DNA of 64,000 nt from Nostoc sp. B(2019) (GTDB taxonomy: Bacteria > Cyanobacteriota > Cyanobacteriia > Cyanobacteriales > Nostocaceae): positions 91,298 to 155,297 of the forward strand of contig NZ_WVID01000010.1 in NCBI RefSeq assembly GCF_010091925.1, given 5' to 3'. Of the stretch, positions 35,065 to 43,604 are shown one piece after another. The position numbers were made by a program, and so were the translations under genes. How positions within the stretch are numbered: position 1 is the stretch's first letter; each line of letters opens with the position of its first letter. A model generated the notes under the pieces. It saw nothing but the letters and a program-made list of their open reading frames with translations, did no database searches and was not told the DNA's origin.

Positions 35065-35256
35065 ATGGAAATCGGACAAAAGGTTAAAGTTTTTCGTTTG
35101 CGCGATCGCGTCTCTCCTCCTGTTGTCAAAAGGCTAGGACAAGTAGGCAGCATCTTAGGCTACAAAGTCACCGATGGTGGTGGTATCGGTGTAGTAGTGC
35201 AGTTTGATGACGATTTTTCTACTTGGTTTTTTGAAGATGAAATCAAACCTGTGTAG
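35065..35256 (+). CDS. DUF2862 small protein
   Basis: The 63-residue protein has a small SH3-like beta fold by pattern: I-G-Q-K-V-K-V-F-R-L-R-D-R-V, then G-Q-V-G-S-I-L-G-Y-K-V-T-D-G and F-F-E-D-E-I-K-P-V. DUF2862 proteins are restricted to cyanobacteria and plastid-bearing relatives as far as I recall. The gene is followed at 83 bases by the ArsA-like ATPase and then chlG, all on one strand. Function unknown. Confidence 0.85.
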   Translation: MEIGQKVKVFRLRDRVSPPVVKRLGQVGSILGYKVTDGGGIGVVVQFDDDFSTWFFEDEIKPV

Positions 35257-35339
35257 TAGATAGAACTTAAAGCGGAAGCTGAGAGTATTTGTTGAGTGCT
35301 AAGGTTGAAAAGACCGGCGGTGAAAATAGGAATCAAGTA

Positions 35340-36440
35340 ATGGCCCTGATATTGACATTTTTGGGCAAAAGCGGCGTCGCTCGTACCAAAATTGCGATCG
35401 CCGCCGCCAAATTATTGGCAAGCCAAGGCAAACGCGTACTCCTGGCAGGACATCCAGAACCAACATTTCAAATCCTGCTAGGCACTACAATTGCTCCCGA
35501 CCCCCAAGAAATCGCTCCCAACTTGCAAGTTATGCAATTTCAAGCATCTGTATTGCTAGAACGCAGCTGGGACGAAGTGAAAAAACTTGAGGCGCAGTAC
35601 CTCCGTACCCCTATCATTAAAGAGGTTTTTGGTCAAGAACTGGTAGTATTACCAGGAATGGACAGCGCCCTTGCCCTAAATGCTATCCGTGAATATGATG
35701 CCAGTGGCAAATATGATGCGATCGTCTACGATGGCGCAGGTGACGCTTCTACGCTCAGAACTTTGGGGCTACCAGAATCTCTCAGTTGGTATGTCCGGCG
35801 ATTTCGGCAATTGTTTGTCAATTCTGACTTAGGGAAAACAATTTCAGAATCGCCCTTGATTCAACCACTGATCAGTACTTTTTTCAATATAAATTGGACG
35901 GCAGATAACTTTGCCCAACCCACCAATCAAGCCAACAATTTCTTAGAAAAGGGTAAAGCTGCTCTAGCTGACCCCAAGCGCATTGCTGCTTTTTTGGTGA
36001 CAACAGCAGACTCGATTGAGGTAGCAAATACCCGTTATTTATGGGGTAGCGCTCAACAAGTTGGTCTAACTGTTGGTGGGGTTCTTCTGGTATCTTCTGA
36101 GACAAACGTCAACCTCTCAGAGGAATTTACACCCCTACCTATTAGTATTATTCCCGACTTACCAACAGATGACTGGCAACCACTAATTGACGCCTTACCC
36201 AACTTTGAAGCGCAAGCGGTACAAGCTCCCAAACCAATTGAAATCGACACCCACAATCGTCAAGTAAGGTTGTTTTTGCCAGGATTTGACAAAAAACAGG
36301 TCAAACTCACTCAGTATGGCCCAGAAGTCACAGTAGAAGCAGGAGATCAGCGGCGGAATATCTCCCTACCCCCTGCTTTGATTGGTAGATCTGTTACTGG
36401 AGCAAAGTTTCAGAATAATTATTTGATAATTTCGTTTTAA
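35340..36440 (+). CDS. ArsA/Get3-fold ATPase-like protein with C-terminal HSP20-like domain
   Basis: From ATG 35340 the protein has 366 residues (an upstream TTG at 35289 adds 17). It belongs to the cyanobacterial ArsA/Get3-fold group, of which a Nostoc member has a crystal structure (from memory). The N-terminal loop reads G-K-S-G-V-A-R-T-K; the signature K of the deviant Walker A is kept, but the usual second K is R. V-Y-D-G-A-G-D-A near residue 130 is the Walker-B-like part. The last 65 residues (V-R-L-F-L-P-G-F-D-K-K-Q-V) form the HSP20-like domain found at the end of such ArsA proteins. It stands 66 bases before chlG, so a role in handling membrane or chlorophyll proteins is possible. 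Confidence 0.82.
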   Translation: MALILTFLGKSGVARTKIAIAAAKLLASQGKRVLLAGHPEPTFQILLGTTIAPDPQEIAPNLQVMQFQASVLLERSWDEVKKLEAQYLRTPIIKEVFGQELVVLPGMDSALALNAIREYDASGKYDAIVYDGAGDASTLRTLGLPESLSWYVRRFRQLFVNSDLGKTISESPLIQPLISTFFNINWTADNFAQPTNQANNFLEKGKAALADPKRIAAFLVTTADSIEVANTRYLWGSAQQVGLTVGGVLLVSSETNVNLSEEFTPLPISIIPDLPTDDWQPLIDALPNFEAQAVQAPKPIEIDTHNRQVRLFLPGFDKKQVKLTQYGPEVTVEAGDQRRNISLPPALIGRSVTGAKFQNNYLIISF

Positions 36441-36506
36441 GTAAGTTAGGGGTTAGGAATTAATACTCATAACTCCTAATTCAGAACTCCTTAATAAGTA
36501 CGCCTT

Positions 36507-37568
36507 ATGTCTGATCCTATTACCCCCGATCCCAAACCTGTTGAGGCACTAGACTCAGTAGCAATACCCAGTGAGCAAGTAACAGCCATTGGCGATGGGC
36601 TGCGCCCCGCTGGAAGCGATCGCAATGCTAAAACCAGGCAACTACTGGGTATGAAAGGTGCAGCAGCAGGGGAAACTTCCATTTGGAAAATCCGGTTACA
36701 ACTAATGAAGCCCATCACCTGGATTCCCCTCATTTGGGGTGTAGTTTGTGGTGCGGCTTCTTCTGGTGAGTATACCTGGACACTAGAAAATGTCTTGAAG
36801 TCAGCAACCTGTATGTTGCTAGCAGGGCCCTTGATGACAGGTTACACCCAAATTCTCAATGATTACTACGATCGCGAAATTGATGCGATCAATGAACCCT
36901 ATCGCCCTATTCCCTCTGGGGCAATTCCCCTAAACCAAGTAATTACCCAGATTTGGGTATTACTTATTGCTGGTATTGGTCTGGCATTTGTTCTGGATAT
37001 GTGGGCTGGTCATGAATTCCCCACAATTACGGTGATTGCCTTAATCGGTTCTTTCATCGCTTACATCTATTCTGCACCTCCCTTGAAACTCAAGCAGAAC
37101 GGTTGGCTAGGTAGTTATGCTTTGGGTGCAAGCTACATAACTCTACCTTGGTGTACAGGACAAGCTTTGTTTGGCGACCTCAGTCCCACAATTGTAATTT
37201 TGACAATGTTCTACAGCTTAGCGGGATTGGGAATTGCCATTGTTAATGATTTTAAGAGTGTAGAGGGCGATCGCCAGCTAGGATTACAGTCACTACCCGT
37301 CGTGTTTGGGATCAACACCGCCGCCTGGATTTGTGTAGTGATGATTGATTTATTTCAAGGATTGATTGCAGCTTATCTTGTCTATATCCATGAGAATTTA
37401 TACGCAACAATTCTCGTACTGTTAATCATCCCGCAAATCACCTTGCAGGATATGTATTTCCTGCGTGATCCTGTGAGTAATGACGTTAAGTACCAAGCCA
37501 GCGCTCAACCGTTCCTTGTCTTGGGAATGCTCGTCACTGGTTTAGCACTTGGTCATGCTGGCATTTAA
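36507..37568 (+). CDS. chlG: Chlorophyll synthase
   Basis: The 353-residue membrane enzyme attaches the phytyl or geranylgeranyl tail to chlorophyllide in thylakoid or plasma membranes, the last step of chlorophyll a synthesis. It has a hydrophilic N-terminal 70 residues and about nine helices. The two Asp-rich sites of the UbiA family are present: N-D-Y-Y-D-R-E-I-D-A-I near residue 120-130 and N-D-F-K-S-V-E-G-D-R near 247-256. R-P-I-P-S-G-A-I follows the first. The length fits the family. The upstream ArsA-like and DUF2862 genes point the same way and may be co-transcribed. Hairpin repeats lie downstream. Confidence 0.96.
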   Translation: MSDPITPDPKPVEALDSVAIPSEQVTAIGDGLRPAGSDRNAKTRQLLGMKGAAAGETSIWKIRLQLMKPITWIPLIWGVVCGAASSGEYTWTLENVLKSATCMLLAGPLMTGYTQILNDYYDREIDAINEPYRPIPSGAIPLNQVITQIWVLLIAGIGLAFVLDMWAGHEFPTITVIALIGSFIAYIYSAPPLKLKQNGWLGSYALGASYITLPWCTGQALFGDLSPTIVILTMFYSLAGLGIAIVNDFKSVEGDRQLGLQSLPVVFGINTAAWICVVMIDLFQGLIAAYLVYIHENLYATILVLLIIPQITLQDMYFLRDPVSNDVKYQASAQPFLVLGMLVTGLALGHAGI

Positions 37569-37571
37569 CTT

Positions 37572-37771
37572 AATTGTACAGACGCGTAGACGCTCAAAGA
37601 GCGGTGAGGGGGTCGCAGTCTTGGCGGTTCCCGTCGATTGCGAACCCCCGAACCCGAAGGGCTTATCGTAAGAGTATAATCGCGTCTCTACTCAGCACTA
37701 CTAACTTAATACCTCCGTAGTGAGAAGTTAGGAATGAGGAGTTAGGAGTTAATATAACTTCTAACTCCTAA
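37572..37771. repeat. Palindromic repeat cluster after chlG
   Basis: GGGGGTCGCAGTC near 37609-37621 pairs with GATTGCGAACCCCC near 37636-37649, flanked by ACGCGTAGACGC and GCGTCTCT outer arms. Further on, TTAGGAGTTA (37742-37751) pairs perfectly with TAACTCCTAA (37762-37771). These are dispersed repeat types and may also end the chlG transcript. Confidence 0.7.
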
Positions 37772-37789
37772 TTTGTATCAGGACTTACC

Positions 37790-38077
37790 GTGTTAGAACT
37801 GATGTCTTTTCTCATTCATGGGATTCAACCATTTTTAGTCCCTATTTGCTTTGTTGTTGCTTGGACTGTAACTATTCTCGTTGTTTGGAGTCTCTGGACG
37901 ACGGCGCGAGATAGTGTCAGCACGGCCAAGCAAATGCATCAAATCCCCTGTACCAACTGCCAATTTTTTACGGCTGATTACCGTCTTAAATGCACCGTAC
38001 ACCCCTCCACCGCCAATACAGAAGAAGCTATCAACTGTATTGACTATCAACCGAAGACGAACCCTTATTTGTACTAA
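37790..38077 (+). CDS. Small membrane protein with Cys-rich tail
   Basis: The 95-residue product has one long hydrophobic segment (about residues 12-37) and a soluble tail with C-T-N-C-Q-F-F, K-C-T-V-H-P and N-C-I-D-Y. The four cysteines could bind a metal or an iron-sulfur centre. I do not recognise a named family. The frame begins with GTG at 37790; the ATG at 37802 is an alternative. It lies between chlG and a cupin gene on the same strand. Confidence 0.7.
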   Translation: MLELMSFLIHGIQPFLVPICFVVAWTVTILVVWSLWTTARDSVSTAKQMHQIPCTNCQFFTADYRLKCTVHPSTANTEEAINCIDYQPKTNPYLY

Positions 38078-38155
38078 GCAGGGGGGGATTAGGAAGAATA
38101 ATTAATGACCCTTGACCCTTGACTAAATCCAAAACCTCAAATCAAAAATTGATTG

Positions 38156-38515
38156 ATGCTAGTTCAAAAACTTCAAGAGTGTGCGGAATTCATCGCAGGA
38201 GATAACACCATTCTGCGGGAACTGCTACATCCAGATAAGCAACCTCTGGCATTGCGTTATAGTTTGGCTCATGCAACACTGCCAGTCGGAAAAACCTCTC
38301 AACCCCACTCGCTCTCTACCTCAGAAGTCTATTACATTCTTAGTGGCACGGGGGAAATGCATATTGATAATGAAACCCAGATAGTTCAGCCAGGAGACGC
38401 GGTTTATATTCCTCCTAATACGCGGCAATTTATCTGTAACTCTGGCATTGAACCGCTGGTATTTATTTGTATTGTTGATCCAGCATGGCGTAAAGAAGAT
38501 GAAACAGTTTATTAA
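38156..38515 (+). CDS. Cupin-domain protein
   Basis: From ATG 38156 it has 119 residues (a TTG just upstream is possible). The single cupin barrel shows motif 1 (P-H-S-L-S-T-S-E-V-Y-Y-I-L-S-G-T-G-E-M) and motif 2 (P-G-D-A-V-Y-I-P-P-N-T-R-Q-F). Usually two His of motif 1 and one of motif 2 bind metal; here only one His of motif 1 is clear and motif 2 has R-Q in place of H, so metal binding is doubtful. The role is unknown. Heptamers (TGACCCT) precede it. Confidence 0.85.
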   Translation: MLVQKLQECAEFIAGDNTILRELLHPDKQPLALRYSLAHATLPVGKTSQPHSLSTSEVYYILSGTGEMHIDNETQIVQPGDAVYIPPNTRQFICNSGIEPLVFICIVDPAWRKEDETVY

Positions 38516-38583
38516 AAACCAATTACATTCATCGTTTCAACGTCTAGAAAAAAATCTTAGCATTTTTCAACAATTACTCATTC

Positions 38584-39123
38584 TCAACCGTCAACTTTAC
38601 TTAACCAAGTAACTAAGTCATCTGAGCTAAGTGCTATCTCATTTCCCAGGGTTTTGATATAGAGAAGTCCGTCGCTAATTATTAAATCTCTGATTGGATA
38701 CCATGAGTCTCTTGTCCTAATCAGAAGTTCTAAGGGAATTCCTGGTCGTAAAGCATACTTACGATATTTCCACCAAGCTCGCCATAGGAGGACAGATTTA
38801 GTACACTGCATCTGATAGCCTTTTGGAACTTCGCAGTATTGATATTGATAAAAACCACGACTATTTACTTCTCCTTTGAGAAGATAACTAGATTCTGCTA
38901 ATACCTGATTTATTGATTCCCAATGAGATGAGTTTGCGTGAATCGAAAATTCAGGTATTTTATGAGATAGTTGGGCAGTGGCAATCACCCCTTCAGTTTT
39001 GGCTGTCAATTGATTTAATTTATACACTGTTTGCGCTGTCAAAGCAGGGTTTGACAACAAAATGTCTTTTTTTTGAATAGAGTTTTGCACAAACTCTCGA
39101 ATTAAATCTAGATTAGACAACAT
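38584..39123 (-). CDS. Hypothetical protein, 179 residues
   Basis: The sequence has no signal peptide or membrane helix. An N-terminal helical part (1-75) is followed by a beta-rich domain with W-R-A-W-W-K-Y-R-K-Y and G-I-P-L-E-L-L-I near residues 115-135 and W-Y-P-I-R-D-L-I near 140. I do not recognise the family. It is convergent with the cupin gene and 195 bases from the IMPase-like gene upstream, so it is probably its own unit. Codon use looks like that of a real gene. Confidence 0.7.
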   Translation of the reverse strand: MLSNLDLIREFVQNSIQKKDILLSNPALTAQTVYKLNQLTAKTEGVIATAQLSHKIPEFSIHANSSHWESINQVLAESSYLLKGEVNSRGFYQYQYCEVPKGYQMQCTKSVLLWRAWWKYRKYALRPGIPLELLIRTRDSWYPIRDLIISDGLLYIKTLGNEIALSSDDLVTWLSKVDG

Positions 39124-39318
39124 AAAATTATTTATACTAAATTAACCAGTGTGATGGAAGCCATAACACTATGTAAATTAGTAACTACACTAGCATTTCA
39201 CTCAAATCAGGATTACGTGCAAGCTTTATTTATACTTAATAGTTACTTGATATTGAGTATATTTACCAAAAGCTAGTTGACAAAAATGCTATTTGTCTGC
39301 TAATCGCAAAGCGGGGCT

Positions 39319-40125
39319 TTAAATTTTTACGTCTTTGAGAAAAGGTGTGAATACTGGAATCAATTCTGGACGACCAACGACAAGGGAGGGAAAGGAGCGA
39401 TCGCTATAATCTTCTCCTGGCGACAAAGGAAATGGGTCTGAATTGAGTGATAACCAGACGCCGCCAGCAGCTTGGACAATTACCCAAGCTGCTGCCAAGT
39501 CCCAAACTTTGGGTGTCGCCTCAATACCGCCTAGCGTTGCGCCAGTAGCAACCATCAGGAAGTTATAGCTAGCCACACCCAACATCCGAATTTTGCAAGG
39601 AAAGCCATTTCGGATAATTTCGGTGCTGCGGGAACAGAGGTTAAAAAAGTGATTGTTGCTAGGACTGTCAACACTGGTGTGGATGGGATGATGATTGAGA
39701 AATGCGCCTGTTGGTACTGTTAACCCAGATGAACCTGCCCAAAAACCATGAAAAGCTTGAGCCAATGGCGGCGCGTAAACATAACCAAAAATCGGTGTGC
39801 CTTTATACAGTAAACCTAGAGAAATTGACCAGATGGGAATGCCGCGCGTAAAGTTTGTTGTCCCGTCCAAAGGATCAATTACCCAGCACCATTCTGTACC
39901 GGGAAATGACTGATCGCTCTCTTCGGTCAAAATTCCGTAACCAGAGAAATTAGAAGCGATCGCATCCCGAATTTCCTGATCTGCCCATTTATCCGCTTGC
40001 GTTACCAAACTACCATCAGCTTTTTGCAAAGCCTGCACCTGCCCAAAATCCTGCATCAATTGCTTTCCCACTCTGGCAGTGGTAGTTTGGGCAAAATCGA
40101 GAACCGTTGTCCAAAAATCACTCAT
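39319..40125 (-). CDS. Inositol-monophosphatase-family phosphatase
   Basis: The 268-residue protein has the Mg2+-dependent IMPase fold. G-I-L-T-E-E-S-D near residue 64-71 gives the first Glu, W-V-I-D-P-L-D-G-T-T-N-F near 83-94 the core metal motif, and V-W-D-L-A-A-A near 207-213 the C-terminal acid. Substrates in the family include inositol phosphates, histidinol phosphate, fructose-1,6-bisphosphate and PAP; which one applies is not decided here. The ATG start fits the family N-terminus. It lies next to the PucC-like gene on the same strand. Confidence 0.92.
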   Translation of the reverse strand: MSDFWTTVLDFAQTTTARVGKQLMQDFGQVQALQKADGSLVTQADKWADQEIRDAIASNFSGYGILTEESDQSFPGTEWCWVIDPLDGTTNFTRGIPIWSISLGLLYKGTPIFGYVYAPPLAQAFHGFWAGSSGLTVPTGAFLNHHPIHTSVDSPSNNHFFNLCSRSTEIIRNGFPCKIRMLGVASYNFLMVATGATLGGIEATPKVWDLAAAWVIVQAAGGVWLSLNSDPFPLSPGEDYSDRSFPSLVVGRPELIPVFTPFLKDVKI

Positions 40126-40196
40126 TGATTAATTCTCGCGCAAAGGTGTTTCTGAGCCAAGTTAGGTATATTGGGGTTTTGGCTAGTGAAGTCCCT

Positions 40197-41630
40197 TTAG
40201 TCTAAATCACTTTCTAAAACAGAAGCGATCGCTTGCTTGGTACTTGTTTGAAATTCTGTCACATTTACCCGATTCAGAAACCAAATCGACAGCACCATCC
40301 CCACAGCTTCCAGGGCAAATACTAGTCCATAAGCAAGCTCTAGACTAGGTAACAGCTGGCGACCAATATCCAAAACAGTACCGCCTATAACTACCGCCAG
40401 TCCCCTAGACATGGACTGTGCTAGACCCCATGCTCCGATAAATGTACCTGCGGCTTCCGCTGCTGTCAGATCCAACATCAAGCTAATTGCTGCTGTGGTC
40501 AAAAAACCGGTTGCTAAACCAAACAAGACCAAACCTAGCTTGAGGAAGGCAGGATTAGCAGTGAAGCCTGATATCCCTAGCAATAATGAACAGAATGCTA
40601 CTAACATACAGCCTAGGCGGGCAGTTCTGCGCTTACCCAAACGCGGCACAATAAAAAAGCCAGTGACGCCGTAAGCAATCAATATACCAGTGCCATAAAA
40701 GACGTTTAATTTGGTACTTTCAGCCAAAGGCATTTTGAACACTTGGCCCGCATAGGGTTCCAAAACTGGGTCTTGCATGAATAAGCTGATGGTCATCACC
40801 AATAAAAAGGTGAAAAACAAACCAGTTTGTGGACTAGCCGTCAAGATTCGCCAAGCATTGCCCAGTGTAATGCTGTCTTCTCGGTTCACCAGCGTGGAAC
40901 GGCTTAAGTATTGAGAGTACTTTTTCTCCACGCCAAATGTTGCGGCGATCGCCAATCCAAATACAATTGCTGGGACAATGATAAACAGCCTGTTGACTGC
41001 TGCCTGCAAGGTTGCTACGCTTGCTTCTGGCGTTAATTGCTTCAGCAAGCTGGAACTGATAATCGCTCCAACAATAATCCCCACCATTAGCATCGACCAA
41101 ACCACACCGACTATTTTGGAACGGTTATCTTCTTCAGATATATCCACCAGCAAAGCAGCAAAAGCTGTACCACTAGCACAAATTGCTAGACCGTAGATAG
41201 CAAAAACTAAAGCTAGAAGTGCTATCCAGCCGATAGTTTGGGTTGTCCATACCCAGCCGCCTGAACTAGTTGCGGCACTATTCATCTGCCACATCACTTG
41301 TACAGCTAAAAATGCAGCGATCGCAAATATCGCTGCTCCCACCCAAACATAAGCCGTGCGATGATACCCCCATAACGGCTTGGCATCCGAAATCTGGCCG
41401 AACCAAACACGGGAAGGAGAAACAAATAAAGGCAGTGCTAGTACTACTGATACTAGCGTCGCCGGAATTGCTATTTCCTGAATCATGACTCTGTTGAGTA
41501 CGCCCAGAGTCAAGATGGACATCATGGCCAAACCCATTTGGAATAAGCCCAACCGAAACATAGTTACCAGGTTAACTCTCGGCACAGATAGAGAGTTTGT
41601 TTGGGCATCAAATACATCACCGCTTGCCAT
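40197..41630 (-). CDS. BCD/PucC-family MFS transporter
   Basis: The 477-residue protein has 12 hydrophobic helices and the BCD (bacteriochlorophyll delivery) marks: N-R-V-M-I-Q-E-I near residue 46, P-L-F-V-S-P-S-R-V-W-F-G-Q-I-S-D near 67-82, and H-R-T-A-Y near 90. In purple bacteria PucC helps light-harvesting complex assembly; in cyanobacteria the relatives are thought to handle chlorophyll or assembly of chlorophyll proteins. The E-D-N-R-S-K motif near 177 is typical of the family. Its position 2.6 kb from chlG is suggestive, but it is on the other strand and separately transcribed. Confidence 0.88.
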   Translation of the reverse strand: MASGDVFDAQTNSLSVPRVNLVTMFRLGLFQMGLAMMSILTLGVLNRVMIQEIAIPATLVSVVLALPLFVSPSRVWFGQISDAKPLWGYHRTAYVWVGAAIFAIAAFLAVQVMWQMNSAATSSGGWVWTTQTIGWIALLALVFAIYGLAICASGTAFAALLVDISEEDNRSKIVGVVWSMLMVGIIVGAIISSSLLKQLTPEASVATLQAAVNRLFIIVPAIVFGLAIAATFGVEKKYSQYLSRSTLVNREDSITLGNAWRILTASPQTGLFFTFLLVMTISLFMQDPVLEPYAGQVFKMPLAESTKLNVFYGTGILIAYGVTGFFIVPRLGKRRTARLGCMLVAFCSLLLGISGFTANPAFLKLGLVLFGLATGFLTTAAISLMLDLTAAEAAGTFIGAWGLAQSMSRGLAVVIGGTVLDIGRQLLPSLELAYGLVFALEAVGMVLSIWFLNRVNVTEFQTSTKQAIASVLESDLD

Positions 41631-41792
41631 AGCTACTTTTTCGTATGGTTTATGGAATATAGTCTCTCTTTAATTAACAATAAACTGTTCGATATTCCAA
41701 AAAAAACTCATTGTAAATACTATTTTCTTAAGTAAATATCTAATAGATGTGTAATTTATAACCTGTGAATTATGATCAGTGGTAAATAAAAC

Positions 41793-41891
41793 AGAAAAGG
41801 GGAATGGTCTGTTAGAGTCACCAAAAATTGGCGTATAACTTTTACTTTTGAAGACGGAGATGCTTACAACGTAAATTACGAAGATTATCAC
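41793..41891 (+). pseudogene. C-terminal relic of HigB toxin
   Basis: The frame reads R-K-G-E-W-S-V-R-V-T-K-N-W-R-I-T-F and E-D-G-D-A-Y-N-V-N-Y-E-D-Y-H, the C-terminus of HigB-type RelE toxins. The N-terminal two thirds are missing. After the final His the usual stop is replaced by TGG, so the frame runs on into higA without a start codon of its own. Confidence 0.85.
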
Positions 41892-41906
41892 TGGGAGATA
41901 AATTCA

Positions 41907-42206
41907 ATGATTACCAAAAGAAAACCCAGACACCCTGGTGGTTTAATAAAGCGTCAGTACCTTGAACCTCTTAACATCACAATTACTGATTTCGCGAACA
42001 TCATTGGTGTATTTCGTAAAACCATGTCTGAGATAGTTAACGAACGTGCAAGCATTACTCCTGCTATGGCACTTCGTTTATCTGTTGCCCTACAAACTAC
42101 TCCTGAACTTTGGCTTAACCTCCAACAGAAGTATGATCTTTGGTCTGCTACTAATGAATCAGAATCTTGGAAATATATAACTCCTATAAATTTACAGGCT
42201 TGCTAA
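41907..42206 (+). CDS. higA: HigA-family antitoxin (XRE/HTH), orphan
   Basis: The 99-residue protein is a full HigA: H-P-G-G-L-I-K-R-Q-Y-L at residues 10-20, the helix-turn-helix with D-F-A-N-I-I-G-V-F-R-K-T-M-S-E-I-V-N-E-R near 28-47, and L-Q-T-T-P-E-L-W-L-N-L-Q-Q-K-Y-D near 61-76. It would bind HigB and repress the operon promoter. GGGAG at 41893-41897 gives a ribosome site. Since the higB before it is only a fragment, this is an antitoxin without its toxin. It may still regulate its own promoter or neutralise a HigB made elsewhere. Confidence 0.9.
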   Translation: MITKRKPRHPGGLIKRQYLEPLNITITDFANIIGVFRKTMSEIVNERASITPAMALRLSVALQTTPELWLNLQQKYDLWSATNESESWKYITPINLQAC

Positions 42207-42676
42207 AGCTTAGTAGTTTCTCTCCAAGATGACTATCATCAGGAATGCAAAGCGGGTTTTAGTAAGTTACCATTCTGGGGGATGAATCATCACACTCATT
42301 CTTGCCTGAAGTCCGACTACAGTCCCGTGTATCACTGTGCCGTTCTGAGCAATGTACCACCAACTGCATAAGAAGCTACAGAGGTTAGAGAGCAATGCTT
42401 GATTCTGTAGGAGGTAACAGAGCGATCGCCTCAAAGCAGCAGATAGAAAAAAGCTTTAAAAACCCGAAAGTAAGAAACTCCCGCACAAAATTTCTTCTTT
42501 AGTTACCACAGGCAAGCCATATCAATAGTTTTGAGCACCAATGCTGTTTCCCCTTCTTGCGCGGTCGAGGCTGGGGGACGGGTAAAGTATTGAGCCAATG
42601 CTTCGCATCTCGATTGCTAAGGCATGACTATTATATTATTAAAAGGAAAATAAAAATTATTTCTCTATTTTTATGC
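42207..42676. other. 470-base spacer after higA
   Basis: I see one HIP1 octamer near 42423 and no gene, hairpin terminator or repeat that I can name. It separates higA from a convergent minus-strand gene. Confidence 0.5.
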
Positions 42677-43288
42677 CTATTTGAAATTCACAAGTTGAAG
42701 CAGATTTTTAAGCTTAAAATTATTCCAACTCAAAGCTACTGAAGTTTCAATAGTTAAATCTCCTTGTTTAAGATTAGTCATCAAAGCAGAACCATTTTCA
42801 AGACTATGAAAAAGGGAATCTAAAAGCTGCAATTGATTTCGAGGAAGAGTATAGTAAACCTTATTATTTTCAATTCTAACTTCTTTTGGTAAAGCTCCAC
42901 TGGGAAGTTTCCCTCCTAAAAATGTTGTCCAACCTGCAATGAGGTAACGGTAAACTATCGATTCAGTCTCAAACTGAGGGGGGTTCAATAAGCGAAGTTC
43001 CCCTTCAAGGCAATTTTCATGAAGAGTTATTTTCTCAGGAGTAAAATGTAATTGCACTTGAATTTTCTTGTACTCTATTGTCGCAATAAGTCCCTCTTCA
43101 GAGTGTGGTACTAAGCTTTTTAATTGCTCAACTCTAGATTCGGCTTGTTGGCAGAGAAGTAAAACTATTTTTTTTGTCAAAGTCAACTGTTTAGCTTCTG
43201 GGCTAAACATAATGTATTCTTCTAGACTTCTTTTTAGAAATTGTCTAGACTCCTGAAACGTTGCTGTAACTTTGTTAAATACACCCAT
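42677..43288 (-). CDS. Hypothetical protein, 203 residues
   Basis: I do not recognise this protein. It has no signal or membrane segment. The N-terminal 60 residues are helical and basic (F-L-K-R-S-L-E-E-Y, L-T-L-T-K-K-I-V-L-L-L-C-Q-Q-A-E). The middle (70-160) is beta-rich with H-F-T-P-E-K-I-T-L-H and Y-R-Y-L-I-A-G-W-T-T-F-L-G-G-K. It follows a 68-codon frame after 6 bases on the same strand, and an IS lies beyond. Codon use is AT-rich like its surroundings. Confidence 0.6.
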   Translation of the reverse strand: MGVFNKVTATFQESRQFLKRSLEEYIMFSPEAKQLTLTKKIVLLLCQQAESRVEQLKSLVPHSEEGLIATIEYKKIQVQLHFTPEKITLHENCLEGELRLLNPPQFETESIVYRYLIAGWTTFLGGKLPSGALPKEVRIENNKVYYTLPRNQLQLLDSLFHSLENGSALMTNLKQGDLTIETSVALSWNNFKLKNLLQLVNFK

Positions 43289-43294
43289 ATTTAG

Positions 43295-43501
43295 TTATTT
43301 AGAGAAGATAAAATTATTGGAAGCCGAACTGTCCAGGTTGATACACTTGATAGCACTTATAGGGGTATTATTTCCATCGGAACAAAAACCGGGATAAGCT
43401 GCACTACATACTGCAAAAAGTATTAACAGCCTTAAACCTTTATTCAATCGTGGATTAGCTACTAGTAATGTTAAAAAATCAACTACTAAATCCATCGACA
43501 C
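43295..43501 (-). CDS. Small hypothetical protein, 68 residues
   Basis: The frame starts at an ATG (M-S-M-D-L-V-V-D-F) and has a hydrophobic stretch near residues 22-36 (L-R-L-L-I-L-F-A-V-C) followed by two cysteines (F-C-S-D, I-K-C-I-N-L). It ends 6 bases before the 203-residue gene, so the two may be co-transcribed. No family is recognised, and the small size leaves doubt that it is translated. Confidence 0.4.
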   Translation of the reverse strand: MSMDLVVDFLTLLVANPRLNKGLRLLILFAVCSAAYPGFCSDGNNTPISAIKCINLDSSASNNFIFSK

Positions 43502-43604
43502 AATCCTTATAGAGTAGGCGTTTTGAGATTAACCCGGTTTTTTGTTCATTTGCTACACTCTCCCCTTTTACCTCAAGTAGAGAGAACTAGCTATCACTTT
43601 TCTC

